From Eonycteris spelaea (taxonomy: Eukaryota > Chordata > Mammalia > Chiroptera > Pteropodidae), in NCBI GenBank assembly GCA_003508835.1, contig PUFA01000722.1:24847-88846 (forward strand): DNA of 64,000 nt. Direction: 5' to 3'. The notes under the pieces are model-generated. The model was not told the DNA's origin and did no database searches. It saw only the letters and a list, made by a program, of their open reading frames with translations. A program made the position numbers and the translations under genes. Within the stretch, counting starts at the first letter, position 1. Each line of letters opens with the position of its first letter. Shown here one piece after another: positions 47,715 through 60,080 of this stretch.

Positions 47715-48545
47715 TTATATACCATACAACTGATCCGCTTAAATCATACATTTCAGTGGTTTTAAATATATTCACAGAGTTGTATAGCCATCACTACAAT
47801 CATTTCAGAACATTTTAAATCCAATAAGAACTCCATACCCATTAGCAGTCATGTCTCAGTTCCCACCTCCACTCTCACCTCCAGCTCCAAGCCACCACTA
47901 ATCAATTTTCTGTGTCTATAGTTTTGCCTACGCTGGACATTTAACATAAATGACATTCATACAACATGTAATCTCTATGATGGCTTCTTACACTTGGCAT
48001 ATTGTTCTCAAGTTTCAAACATGTAGCTTATATCAGTAGTTCATCCTTTTTCTGCCAAGTCATATACTTGTTGTATGACTATACCATATTTCATTATCTA
48101 TTAATCAGTTGATAACACTTTGGTTGTTTCTACACTTTGGTTATTAAATAGAATGCTGCCTATAACAGTCATGTACAAATTTTTGTGTAGGACATATGTT
48201 ATCATTCCTTTTGATATATACCTAACAGTAGAATTATTGGCCACTTGGTCATCTATAATTAACCTTCTGATGGACTTCCAAATGTTTTTCCAAAGCCAGC
48301 TACACCATTTCACACTTCCTAGCAAAATTGCACAAGCATTCAAGTTCTCCAAATACTTGCCAACACTTCTTGTTTCTCACAAAAAAAAAGAAAAAAGAAA
48401 GAAAAGAAAAGAAAAGAAAAGAAAAGAAAGAAAAAAAAGAAAAGAAAAAGAAAAGAAAAGAAAAGAAAAAAGTTATCCTAATGTGTATGTAGTGGTATTT
48501 CATGGTGATTTTGACTTGTATTTCTCTAATACCTAAATATGTTGA
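47715..48545 (-). mobile_element. Old L1 (L1M-type) 3' end
   Basis: Typical L1M 3' UTR and ORF2 C-terminal sequence on the minus strand: cattcacagagttgtatag-like, then tgtgtctatagttttgccta, then ctttggttgtttctacactt and tgccaacacttcttgtttct. An (AAAAG)n expansion splits it at 48378-48471, after which L1 resumes (ttatcctaatgtgtatgtag). Confidence 0.85.
48378..48471. repeat. (AAAAG)n purine repeat inside L1
   Basis: About 94 nt of pure A/G made of AAAAG, AAAG and AAAAAG units, in the middle of otherwise continuous L1 homology. Confidence 0.95.
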
Positions 48546-49094
48546 GCCTCTGGGTCGGGGGGGGTGCTATTTGCAATTTGTATGCCTTTTTAGAGAAATG
48601 TGTATGGCCCATTTTTTTTTAAATGAGGGATTTGAGGTCAGTCAGAGAATATATCAATATTAACTTTCAAGCAAGGTGGGAAGGTCAAAAGCTGAGAAGC
48701 CATAAGAAATTAGCTAACCAATGGATACTGAAAGATCAAAGGCAGTGAGTTTAGACCTGTAAGAGCTGTCCTTGATTCTCACAAAAAAGGTGTTGTCACT
48801 GTGGACATAGCCCTAAAGTAGAAAGGCAGAAAGAACTAGGAATCAGAGTGATGCAGAGAATACACCCAGCAGTTAGGAAAAGTTTCAACACCTTAGGTGA
48901 AAGGGAGCTCCATTAAAAAGAGTGGAGGACAAACTTGCCCAGGAACAATTCCAATAGAAATAGTCTAGTCTTTATCAATATCTGAATTTTAAAAATTGAA
49001 TTAATAGTTATGCATAAAATGCAAAAATACAACTTGATTTTCTTACAATGCAGCATCCATCCAGGAGGTTCTGTAGTTGAAAATAGCATATGCT
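48546..49094. other. Intronic sequence with no recognised element
   Basis: Nothing is assigned. A G-run (ggtcggggggggtg) lies at about 48552-48565, unusual in this A/T-rich context. Confidence 0.4.
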
Positions 49095-49189
49095 TTATTT
49101 TTTAATTAATTAATTAATTTTTAAATTTAATTATTTTATAGTGACATTGGTTAACAAAATCTGGAAAGATTCACCTGTATATTTTAACA

Positions 49190-49228
<39 letters not shown>

Positions 49229-52120
49229 TTTTTCAGTTAGGTTTCTTTCTGTCACCACATATTTGACCCACTTTACCCATCAACCTTAATCTTCCTCCCC
49301 CACCCTACCCTCTAGTAACCACTAGTCTACTGTCCATGTTTAAAGTAGCTGTTTGTTTGACTAGTTAGTTTGTTGCTTTTATATTTATATCCCACATATA
49401 AGTGATATCATGTGATTTTTCAACTTTTCTTGTCTGGCTTATTTCATTTAGCATGATTATCTCAAGATCCATCCATGTTGTTGCAATTGGCAGTATTTCA
49501 TTTCTTCTTATGCCTGAGTAATATTCCATTGTATAGATGTACCACAGCTTCTTTAGCCAATCATCTATCATAGGACGTTTCAGTTGCTTCCATGTTCTGG
49601 CCATGATGAATAATGCTGCTATGAACATCAGTGTGCAAATGTTATTTTGGATATGAGTTTTCAAGTCTTTGGGTAAATACTCAGTAGGGATTGGCAGATG
49701 ATATGCTATATCAATTCTTAGTTTTTTTGAGGAAACTCCATATTGATTTCCATATTGGCTGTACCAATTTGCAGTTTCACCATCAGTGTATAAGGATTCC
49801 TTTTCCTCTGCATCCTCTCCAACATTTCTTATTACTTATGTCGATTACAGCTATTTTAACAGGTTTAGATGGGTATCCCATTATTTTTCATTTGCATTTC
49901 CCTAAATCTAGAGATGTTGAGCATCGTTTCATATAGTTGTTGGCTATTTGTATTTTCTCTAGGAGAAGTGTCTGTTCAGATACTGCCACTTTTTTTTAAT
50001 GGATCTTTTTTTTTTTCATTGTTAATGAGTTGTATGAGTTCTTCCTATATTTTGGATATTAGGCCCTTATTGGAGTATTGCTTGCAAATATATTTGTTCC
50101 ATTCAATGGTTGTTTCTTTACATTGTTAATGGTTTCTTAAACTGTGCAGAAGTTTTTAGTTTGATTTAGTCCCATTCATTTATTTTTGCTTTTCCTATCC
50201 TTGCCTTTCAGGTCAAATTCATTAAATCCTCTTTTAAGTCCAAGGTCTATGAGTTTATTCCTATGTTTTCTTCTATGCACTTTATTATTACAGGTCTTAT
50301 ATTCAGGTCCTTAATGCATTTTGAGTTAATTTTAATGTGTGTAATAGACAACAGTCTAGTTTCATTCTTTTGCATATGGGTTTCCAGTTTTTCCAGCACC
50401 ATTTATTGAACAGGCTTTCCTCTTTGAATCTTCCCCTTTTCCATCATTGTTTTCTCATTTTGTCCCTATGCATGTTGAACATTCATTATTATCTTGGTAT
50501 AGCAAATCTCTTCTTCTTGTTTAGCTTATAATGCCTTGTTATTAGTAGGGTGCACTGACCCTTTTCAGTATTTTCTATGATGCAGGCCTTGTAGTGGAGA
50601 ATTCCCTCATTTTTTTTTATGTCTGGAAAGGTCTTTATATCTCCTTCAAATCCAAAGAGAGCTTTGCTGACTAGAATATTGTTGGCTTGTAGTTCCTTTC
50701 ATTTAATACATTGAATATTTGATTCCATTCCTTTCTGGCTTGTAAGGTTTGTGCTGAGAAGTCTGAGGATAATCTAATGGGTTTCCTTTATAAGTTACTG
50801 TCCTCTTCTCCATGGCTGTCCTGTGAATTTTTTCTTTGTCATTGATTTTTGACAATTTTAATACAATGTATCTTGGCGAAGGACTTTTTGGGTTGATATA
50901 ATTGGGTCTTTTGTTGACTTTTGAATTCCAAGATCCAGCTCATTTATTAGATTTAGGAAATTCTCATCAACTATTTGTTTGAAAATGCTTTCTAACACTG
51001 CTCCTTTTCTTCCCCTTCGAGAATGCCCGTTAGTCTTACATTTTCTCTCTTGATGGTATCATTTAGTTCTTGTATTCCTCTGTCATTATTTTTGATTCTT
51101 TGGTTTCTCTCTATTTCCTTCTCATTTATTTCCAGATTTCTGTCTTTGATATCACTGATCTTTTCCTCCATTTGTTCTACTCTATTCTCAAGCTTGCTAT
51201 TTCATTTTTCATCTCTTGCAATACGTTCTTCATCTCCAGTAATTCTATTTGGTTCTTTTTGAGGGTTTCAATTTCCTTGCTAAGAAACTCATTCTGCTTA
51301 TCTAGTTGTTTTTTCAATTCCTGAAATTGTTGATATAAATTGTTTGTATCTCATTGAGTTTTTTTCAGAAGTATCATCCTAAATTCTTTGTTATTTAAGT
51401 CATATATTTCTATGTTTTTAAGCTTATTTTCTGGAGATTTTTCTCATTTTTTCTCATATTACTAGTCACCTTAGTAGTTCATGGTCTTTAATGTACTATT
51501 TCTTCACCTGAGCAGTAATGGAAGCGTATTCTTTTTTTTTTTCCAGAAAGATTTATTATACAAAGTTCTCTCTGTAGCCTGTTGCAAAGAATTCATTTTT
51601 CTGTTGGTGTACAATAGGTGGCATCTAATCCCCTTCATATAAAGTCTCAATAATGCCTTTTTTCCTTATAGATATTCAATCATGCTCACTACTCTCAGTC
51701 TCATTCCCTGTCAGTGTTAGTGACAGTTTTGGTAGTAGCATTTCTTCAGACTCCCCTATGGCTCCATGGTGTTCTGTCTCAGACGATATGGGGGAATGCA
51801 CTGTCTGGGTTAAGGACAAGGGCTGCAGTTCAGCCTCACATTTGCATTCAGTGCTGGTAATAATCAACTTTTGTTTCTCCCTCATGCCCACTTCTCTGCC
51901 GTCCCTTCTTCTCAGTTTCTGCCCTGAGGACTGGGCACTGTCGCCAGTCACCTGGAACTCCCAGTTCTTTCAGGCATGGCTGTTCAGGGAAATAGCTGCA
52001 CCTTCACCCTTCTCCCCTCCTCCTGCAGAGATCTCAGTCTGCAAGAAGCAGCTTCTTTGTTTCTCCCAGTCTACCACCCAATTCCTGGCATTCTAATCTG
52101 TGGTAGCTTTTATGCACAGA
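49095..52120 (-). mobile_element. Centrally deleted L1 (HAL1-like), 3.0 kb
   Basis: On the minus strand: 5' UTR (about 52120-51450, missing its outermost end), ORF1 (about 51450-50540), then directly the C-terminal third of ORF2 (about 50515-49340), 3' UTR and an A-rich tail at 49140-49095. Compared with the copy at 2939-9057, the ORF2 endonuclease and most of the reverse transcriptase are absent, about 3 kb. The 5' end stops about 100 bp short of its siblings. ORF2 C-terminal frames such as CTLMFIAALFIMA (49664-49365) are recognisable but broken. A (TA)n tract interrupts the 3' UTR. Confidence 0.88.
49188..49226. repeat. (TA)n microsatellite in the L1 3' UTR
   Basis: About 19 TA units. Confidence 0.95.
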
Positions 52121-52249
52121 TTCCATATTTTTTGTAACTGTCACTTATCCCTTCTTTCAATGGCATTTTCAAACTTTGTCCCATAGATAGTAGACTAAAT
52201 TTCTCCCATCATAAATGAACATATATTTTAAAAATCACTTTCATTTTCT

Positions 52250-52565
52250 GCTTCTTTTTAAAGATATATTATCCTATCCCTCTTTTTTCTGTCCATACTC
52301 AATTTATTGAAAAAGTACACATACACTATCTCTTTTACTATGTCTCATTCACTTCTAACCTTACTGAAATCTGACTTTAACTCCACCATCCAGTTGAAGC
52401 TCGTCTCTCAGTTATTTAATTAATTACCTTACTATAATTACTTAATTCCACAGTGTCCTCTGTTGCCTCTTAATTGTCAGGATATTTACAGCCTCTAGCT
52501 CTGTTGAGCAAGTTCTTTGCTAGCACTGTGCTTGGCACAGAATAGATATTTAATGTATAATGAAC
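52250..52565 (+). mobile_element. L2 LINE fragment (3' end)
   Basis: Degenerate L2 text ends with tttgctagcactgtgcttgg, cacagaatagatatttaatg and tataatgaa, the L2 3' terminus. Confidence 0.65.
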
Positions 52566-52894
52566 TCCTCTTCTTTCTTCGAAAATTTCTTTAGATCTCC
52601 TAGTTATTAACTTAATTATCTTTTTATTTCATCTCCATATTTCTTTCTGATATGTCTTCCTACAAACTTCTTATTTAATTGTTTTTTAGTGGAGACAGGA
52701 TGAATACAAGTTTAAACCATAAGGCAATTTTTTAAATCTTTACAAAATTAAATCATTAGAATATGAGCTTGGCTAATACATAGCCTTTCCAAAAAAAGAT
52801 AGAAGTGTCTGCTTTGGTTTATTTATTAAAGAGGGATGTCTATTCTTAAATAATGAAAGATTTAGAATGGTACTCTCATTCTTAACTAGGATTA

Positions 52895-53080
52895 TTGATA
52901 GGACTCATTCAGTCACTAAGATATTTATTGAACACCTATGGTATGGAAGACCTATGGAAACACTCAGGATGGCTAAGATTCAGACATGTCCTTTACGGAG
53001 ACTAGAATTTAGCTGAAGTGATTGAGATAAACAATACAGGATAAGAGGTAATATCAGTAAATTGGTAAAATAGTAAGCCC
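52895..53080 (-). mobile_element. L2 LINE fragment
   Basis: ctcattcagtcactaagata then tttattgaacacctatggta, and tttacggagactagaattta match the minus-strand L2 3' end. Confidence 0.65.
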
Positions 53081-55317
53081 CATACCTTGTCCCTCTACAG
53101 AAACAGTCCACTGACAAAAATTTGTGACCACACAAGCCTTTAAGGAACTCCAGAAATCAGAGAGGAAGTCATAGTACCCCAGACAAGCTCAAAGCTATGA
53201 ACAGTTATTATAATGGTGAGAAAAGCCATTGAATTTCAACCATGTCAGTTCCTTCCCAAGATGTTGCAATTTAAAGAAGAACCCAAATGACAGCTTATTT
53301 TTTGAAGGGAAAGAGAAGAGTGGAATGTGTATCCAACATTTCAGCTTTTGAGGGACCTGCGCAATGGACACGTTTCTGTCTCTTCTGACTCAGAGTGTTA
53401 ATGAGGAATCAGCATGCCTTGGATGCTGGCATGAAACAAAAGAAGATTGCTCAGTGGCTTGATACAGTACAAGAAAACCTGCAATATTGCAGACAGACAC
53501 CAAAGGGATCAAGGGAATACAAGCTCCTGAAAAACAAGCCAGCAAATCTCTCTAACTATGTAATTACATAGCCTATAGAAGATGCATCTTCAGAAAGGAT
53601 TTGACATGCCCCCCAAATCTATGTCAGGTTAACTATTGAAGGTATTTCCCTATATAATGACTTTCTGTAAAGAGTGAGAGAAACGATTGTATTTTCAAAT
53701 GCAAGGAAAACAACACAAAATTTCAATACACACAGAAAAATAGGAAAACAAGGTCTAATTGAGGAACAAAATAAGTCTTCAGAAACAGACCCTAAATAAA
53801 TGGAGGTATGTGCATTACCTGACATAGAAAAATAACCATTGTAATGTTCTAAGGAAAACGATGCCTAAAGTGAAGATATCTATAAAGAGATAGATAATAA
53901 AATTTAAAAATATTGGAGCTAACAACGCAATAACTGAATTGAAAAATGTACCATAGAAATTCAATAGTAGACTTAATCAAGCAGAAGAAGAATCGGTAAA
54001 CACAAAACGGGTCATTTGAAATTATCTAAACAAAGAAGGAAAAAAAAAAAACAAAGAATGGAAAAGTGTAAGGAAAGCCTGAAACTCATTCAATACCAAA
54101 AAAAAAATAAAATAAAAACAGACTATTATACATATTATCCCATAAGGGAAGAAAGAGAAGAAAAGTGTATATGTCTTATTTGAAGAAATAATGGGAGAAA
54201 ACTCCAGTTCTTGAAAAGGTAGTGTTTATCCAGATTCAAGAAACCCAAAAGACACAACTAGGATTAACACAGAGAAGTCCACACTAAGACACACTAACAG
54301 CAAACTGTCAAATGTCAAAGACACAGAAAGAATTTTGAAATAAGCAAGAGAAAATGGACTTGTCACATACAAGGGAGCCCCTATAAAACTGTAAGTGAAA
54401 TTCTCAACAGAACTTTACAGTCCAGAAGAAAATAGAATGATATATTCAAAGCGCTGAATCAAAACGAACAAAAAAATGCCCATCAAGGATACTAGATCCA
54501 GCAAAACTGTCTTCAAAAAAGGCAAAACAAAGACTTCCTCAAATAAACAAAAGCTAAAGGAGTTCATTACCATTAGGCTTGCCTTACAGGAAATGCTAAA
54601 GAGAGTCCTTCAAATTGGAATGAAATGACACTAGGCAGCCACAGGAAAACATTTTAAATAATAAAGCTTGCTAGTAAAGGTAATTACATAAACAAATACA
54701 GAATACAATAATACTATAATGGTAATGTATAGATAATTTTAAATTATGGTATAGAAGTTAAAAGAAAAGTATAAAATAAATATAACTATAAAATATGTTA
54801 ATGGATTGGATCACAATTTAAAAGGATGTAATTTGTGATATTAATAACATAAAGTTTGTGGGGGAAAGTAGGAGTAGATTTTGTATATCATTAAAATTAT
54901 TATCAGCTAAAATATATGTTGTAACTGCAAGATGTTTTTATGTCAGCCCCATGGTAACCACAAAGAAAATACCTGTAGTAGATACACAAAAGATAAAGAG
55001 AAAAGAATCAAAGCATGTCTCTACAAAAGCAGAACAAAAGAAAACACGAAGATAGAAACAAAGAACAAAAAAGATACAATACAGCACAGAAACTAATTAA
55101 TAAAATGACAATAGTAGGTCCTGCACTATCAGTAATTACTTTAAATCAAAATGGATTAAACTCTCCAATCAAAAAATAGAGTGGCTGAATAGATTTTCAA
55201 AAAACAAGGGACAACTATATGCTTTTTATAGCACACTCATTTTAGATTTAAATACATGCATAGTAGGCAGAAAGTAAAAGGATAGTAAAAGATATTCCAT
55301 GCAAATGTTAACCAAAA

Positions 55318-55342
55318 GAAAGTAGAGGTGAATATATATATT

Positions 55343-55382
<40 letters not shown>

Positions 55383-55402
55383 ACACACACATATACATAC
55401 AC
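55318..55402. repeat. (TA)n(TG)n(TA)n(CA)n composite microsatellite
   Basis: TA, TG, TA and CA blocks in sequence, inside the old L1. Confidence 0.93.
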
Positions 55403-56756
55403 AAAAGAGATAGACTTCAAATAAAACACTGTCACAAGAGACAAAAGATATTACATAAAGACAAAAGGCTCAATTCCCCATGAAGACACAACAATTATCA
55501 ATATATATGCACCCAACACCAGAACACACAAATATATAAAGCAATTACTGGCAGAACTATAGGAAGAAATAGACAGCAACACAATAATAGTAGAGGACTT
55601 CAATAGCCTACTCTCAATAATGAGTAGAACATCCAGACAGATCAATAAAGAAACATAACTTGGACAACACTGTAGTTCAGTACACATAATAGATATATAC
55701 AGTATATAACGCTGACAGAATATACATTCTTCTGAAGCACACATGGAATATTTATCAGGCTAAATCACATGTTAGGTGTTAATAAATTTGATACAATGGA
55801 ATTCATACCAAAGTATCTTTTTTGACCACAGAAGAATGAAACTAGAAACAAATAGCAGAAGGAAACTGGAAAAATCACTGATATGTGGAAATTAAATAGC
55901 ATATCCCAAAATTTGAAAATACTTTGAAGTAAAAAAAAGTTAAATGGTAACATACTAAATTTATAGGATGCACCGTAAGCAATACAAAGGGCAATTTTTA
56001 GTGATGGACACCTACATTATAAAGGATTTCAAATAAAAAAAACAACTGTACACCTCAAAGAACTAGAAAAAAGAACAAACTAAGCCCAGAGTTAGAAGAA
56101 AAATGGAGCTAAAGATAAATGAAATAGAGAATCAAAAACAATAGAATATGTTTAAAATAACAGGTTTTTAATAATCAACAAAATGACAAACTTTATCTAG
56201 ACCAAGAAAAATAGAGAAGACTTAAGTAAAATCAGAAATGAAAGGATTGACATTAAAACTGATTCTATGGAAATATAAAAGATTATAAAAGGCTACTGTG
56301 AACAATTATGCACTAACAAATTGGATAACCTAGGAAAAGTAGGTATATTTCTAGAAATATACAACCTACCAAGACTCAATCACACAGAAATAGAAAATAT
56401 GAATAACCTATAACTAGTAAGGAGATTAAATCAATAACCAAAACCTTCCAATAAAAAAAAAAGGTTCAGGAGTAAATGGCTTCACTGGAGAATTTTATCA
56501 AAAATTTCAAGAAAAATTAATACCAGTTCTTTCAAAATATTTTAAAAATTTGAAAAGGAGGGACACTTCCAAATCATTTCATGAGGTTATTGTGCCATGA
56601 TACTGCAGACTGATTTCCCTGAGGAATATCGATATGAGAATCTTCAACCAAATATTAGCAAAATATATTTAAAAGCGTAATAAAGAGAACATACACCATG
56701 ACTAACTCAAATGAATCCCTGGATAAGAGGAGTTCAACATATGAAAATCAATCAAT

Positions 56757-57134
56757 TTGATTTATCACATTAACAGAACAAAGGATAAACATCACATGAT
56801 TATCTCAATAGATACAGAAAAAGCATTTGACAAAATTCAATGCCCTTTCCTGAAAAGAACACAGAACAAACTAGCAATAGAAGGAAATTACTTCAATGTC
56901 ATAATGATCCTGTATAAAAAACCCACAGCTAACATTACAGTAAACAATGAAAAACTGAAAGCTTTTCCTCTAAGGTCAAGAAGAAGGCAAGGATGCTCAT
57001 TCTCACCATTTCTATTCAGTATAGTACTGGAAATCTTAGCCAGAGGAATTACGCAAGAAAAGCATTCAAATCAGAAAGGAAGTAAAATTACCTCTGTGCA
57101 TAGATGGCATTATTTTGTATGCAGAAAACCCTAA
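56757..57134 (+). pseudogene. L1 ORF2 reverse-transcriptase fragment, 125 codons open
   Basis: It covers RT fingers and palm. The first catalytic aspartate context [13 protein letters not shown] is intact, as is the RQGC-SPFLF motif. The frame then shifts just before the second catalytic motif, which in the other frame reads CIDG instead of FADD. Inactive. Confidence 0.9.
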
Positions 57135-58350
57135 TGATTCCAAAACAAAACAAAACTAAACTAAAACTGTTAACTAATGAACAAATTCAACAAAGTTGCA
57201 GAATATAAATCAAGAAACAAAACAATTTGCATTTTTATACATAACAAAAAACATTTCCAAAAGGAAATGAAAAAAAAATCTCATATGTGATAGCATTAAA
57301 AAGCATAAAATACTTAGGAATAAAGTTAACTAAGGAGATGAAAGACTTATACCCTGAAAATAACAAAACATTGCTAAAAGAAATTAAAGACACAAATAAA
57401 TGGAAAGACATTCCATGTTTATGGATGGACTGAAAAATTTAATATTACTAAAATGTCCCTAGTACCCAAAGCAATATATAGGTTTAATTAAATCTCTATC
57501 AAAATTCCAATAACATTTTTTACGGAAACAGAAAATAAATCTGAAAATTCGTATGGAACTACAAAATAGTAAATACATTGAGATAGATGATCAAAACTGG
57601 AGTTCTCACACTTCCTGATTTCAAAACATATTGCATAGCTACAGTAATCAAAATAGTGTTATACTGGCATAAGAATATGCATATAAACAAATGGTACCAA
57701 CTAAATAACCAAGAAATAAACCCATGCATTATGGTCAAATGATCTTCCAAAAAGTGTCAAGACCACTCGATGAGGGACTTCCAGTATAGATGGCATAGTA
57801 AGTAAGTGCTGTGTTTGCCTCCTCTCATGGCCATATGAAAATTGCAACTAAACTACAGAACAATCATCATTGGGAGTCACCTGAGGTCTGGCTGAACAGA
57901 AGTCCTACAACTGAGGACATGCAGAAGAGGCCACCTTGACATTGGTAGGAGGAGTGGAGACCAAAAAAAAAGGACTGGCCCCACAACCATGTGTAGCAGT
58001 TGAGAATCAAGAGGGATATCTTGGTTGCAGAGGCCCCTGGAAGAGTGAGGGTTCTAGCACCACACCTGGCTCCCCAGCCCAGGCTTCCAGTGCCAGGAAG
58101 AGGCCTCCACAACATCTGGCTGTGAAAACCAGTGGAGATTGTAGCTGAGTTAAATGGAAGGCTGCACGAGTCGCAAACATTCCCTTAAAGGGCCCACACA
58201 CAGACTTACTCAGTGAAGGACTCACTTGCTCTGAGCTCCAGTGCTGGGGTGGCTACTCAAAGGGCACTAGGTACATTAAGGAGGAGCTGAGTTATCTGGA
58301 TTCATGGCAAGGGCATATGCCAGACAGATACACTGGCAGAGTCCATTGTG

Positions 58351-58388
58351 GTTTTTTGTTTGTTTGTTTGTTTGTTTGTTTGTTTGTG
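58351..58388. repeat. (TTTG)n microsatellite in the L1 5' UTR
   Basis: About nine TTTG units (GTTT register). Confidence 0.95.
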
Positions 58389-59234
58389 TTTTGCTGAACC
58401 CTCCCATTCCAGTGTGTGGATGCAGGTGGGCATTATGTCTAAGTCTCCCATCAACCTGGCTGACATCATTTGCCCAGCCCTGGTAATTCCCCGAGATTTT
58501 GCCCCTCCCAACCTGTGGACCTACCCAAGGCACTTCCAGTTACTTTTTCATACAAGCTTATACTGCAGACTTTCTTAAAATCTCTTAAAGGTTCACCACC
58601 CCCCCCCCAAAAAAAAACAGTGTCTGGCCTTGGAGTGCCCCATACATCTTGCTGAGTATCCCCAAGCCTGGCACTAGTGGCAGCCAGCCTTTGTTCCAGG
58701 CTTGGCCACTCGAGTCAGCTCTAAGTCCAGCACAGGTGGTGGCCATCTGCAGAGATTGCTTAGTGGCTGTAGCAGGTGGCTCTGGGAAATGCACAGGCTA
58801 GGGCTGAAATTGGCCTACAGCTAGGCCCCTCCCAGGAGGCCCTAGGGGGCCAAAACACCTAGGGGCCAACACACAGCACCACCTAGGGCTGAATCTGAGA
58901 AAAACACATCAAAGGAGAGACTGGGAAGGTTCCAGAGCCCTGCTAAAGTGAATCTTGCACCATAGGGTTAGCCCCTCACAGGCTAGTCCTTACGACCAAT
59001 CAGACGATGGGTCATTCCCTCCCACTAATTTATAAATAGCAACCAAGGCTCAATTAAAACAGGAAGTCACACAATCCCAGCAAGGAACATATCTGAAACA
59101 TCTGGTTCACGTGACAAGCAGGACTGTGCCACTGGGAACCACAGCACAGCTACTCTATAAGGCCAACTTACTATGACTGGGAGACATAGAAGTGCTACAT
59201 AATGCATAGAAACAAACACAGGAATGCAGCCAAA

Positions 59235-60080
59235 ATGGGGAAACAAAGAAATATGTCCAAAATGAAAGAACAGAACAAAGCTCCAGAAAAAGAACTAAAC
59301 AAAATGGAAGCAAGCCATCTACCAGATGTAGAGTTCAAAGCGCCAGTTATAAGGCTGCTCAATGATCTCAGTGGAAACTTCAACAGAAACATAAAAAAAC
59401 ATAAAAATGTACATAGAAAACATCAAAAAGAACCAGTCAGAAATGAAGACTACAATAACTAAAATAAAGAATACATTAGAGGGAACCAATAGTAGAAGCA
59501 GAGGATCAAATAAGCAATTTAGAAGATAAAGTAGGAGAAAACACCCAATCAGAACAGCAACAAGAAAAAAGAATCCAACAAAATGATGATAGTTTAAGGT
59601 ACCTCTGGGACATTAAATGTACCAACGTTCTCTTCCTAGGGATACCAGAAGGAGAAGAGAACAAGGAACTGTAAACCTGTTTTAAGAAACAATGACAGAA
59701 AACTTCCCTGACCTGGTGAAAGGACATAGACATACAAGCCCAGGATGCACAGAGAGTCCCAATCGAGATGAGCCCAAAGGGGCCCACATCAAGACATATC
59801 ATCATTAAAATGCTAAAGGTTAAATACAAAGAGAGAATCTTAAAAGCAGCAAGAGAAAAGCAGTTAGTTACCAACAAGGGAGTTCCTGTAAGACAGCCAG
59901 CTGATTTCTCAAAATAAATTTTACAGGCCAGAAAAGATAAGCACAAAATATTCAAGTGATGAAAAGGAAGGACCTACAATTAAGATTACTCTACTCAGCA
60001 AAGCTGTCATTTAAAATTGAAGGACAGATAAAGAAACTTGCCAAACAACAAAAAACTAAAGGAGTTCATCACTACTAAGC
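59235..60080 (+). pseudogene. L1 ORF1 pseudogene
   Basis: It begins MGKQRNMSKMKEQNKAPEKE, typical of the L1 ORF1p N-terminus, and remains open to about 59459. The later RNA-binding part (ggacatagacatacaagccc ... gcacaaaatattcaagt) is recognisable in shifted frames. Stops and frameshifts make it non-functional. Confidence 0.85.

Larger units (their letters stand above)
53090..57775 (+). mobile_element. Old L1 (L1MA-like), 5' part up to the nested insertion
   Basis: L1 5' UTR-like sequence (53090-53900) is followed by ORF1 (about 53930-54640) and ORF2 (about 55080-57775). ORF2 pieces include the RT segment [19 protein letters not shown] and [18 protein letters not shown] (56757-57134). The catalytic FADD motif reads CIDG at 57097-57108. 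Homology stops inside the ORF2 stretch ggtcaaatgatcttcca...accactcgatgagg and resumes at 61110. Confidence 0.9.

Noticed and set aside
48120..48536. 138-codon open frame with a lysine/arginine/glutamate-rich end
   Set aside because: The charged end is the translated (AAAAG)n repeat and the rest is antisense L1; not a protein gene.
51653..52096. 147-codon open frame on the plus strand
   Set aside because: Antisense to the L1 5' UTR at 51450-52120; not a gene.
59506..59955. 149-codon open frame on the minus strand
   Set aside because: Antisense shadow of L1 ORF1 (59235-60080). The sense strand carries the recognisable L1 sequence.
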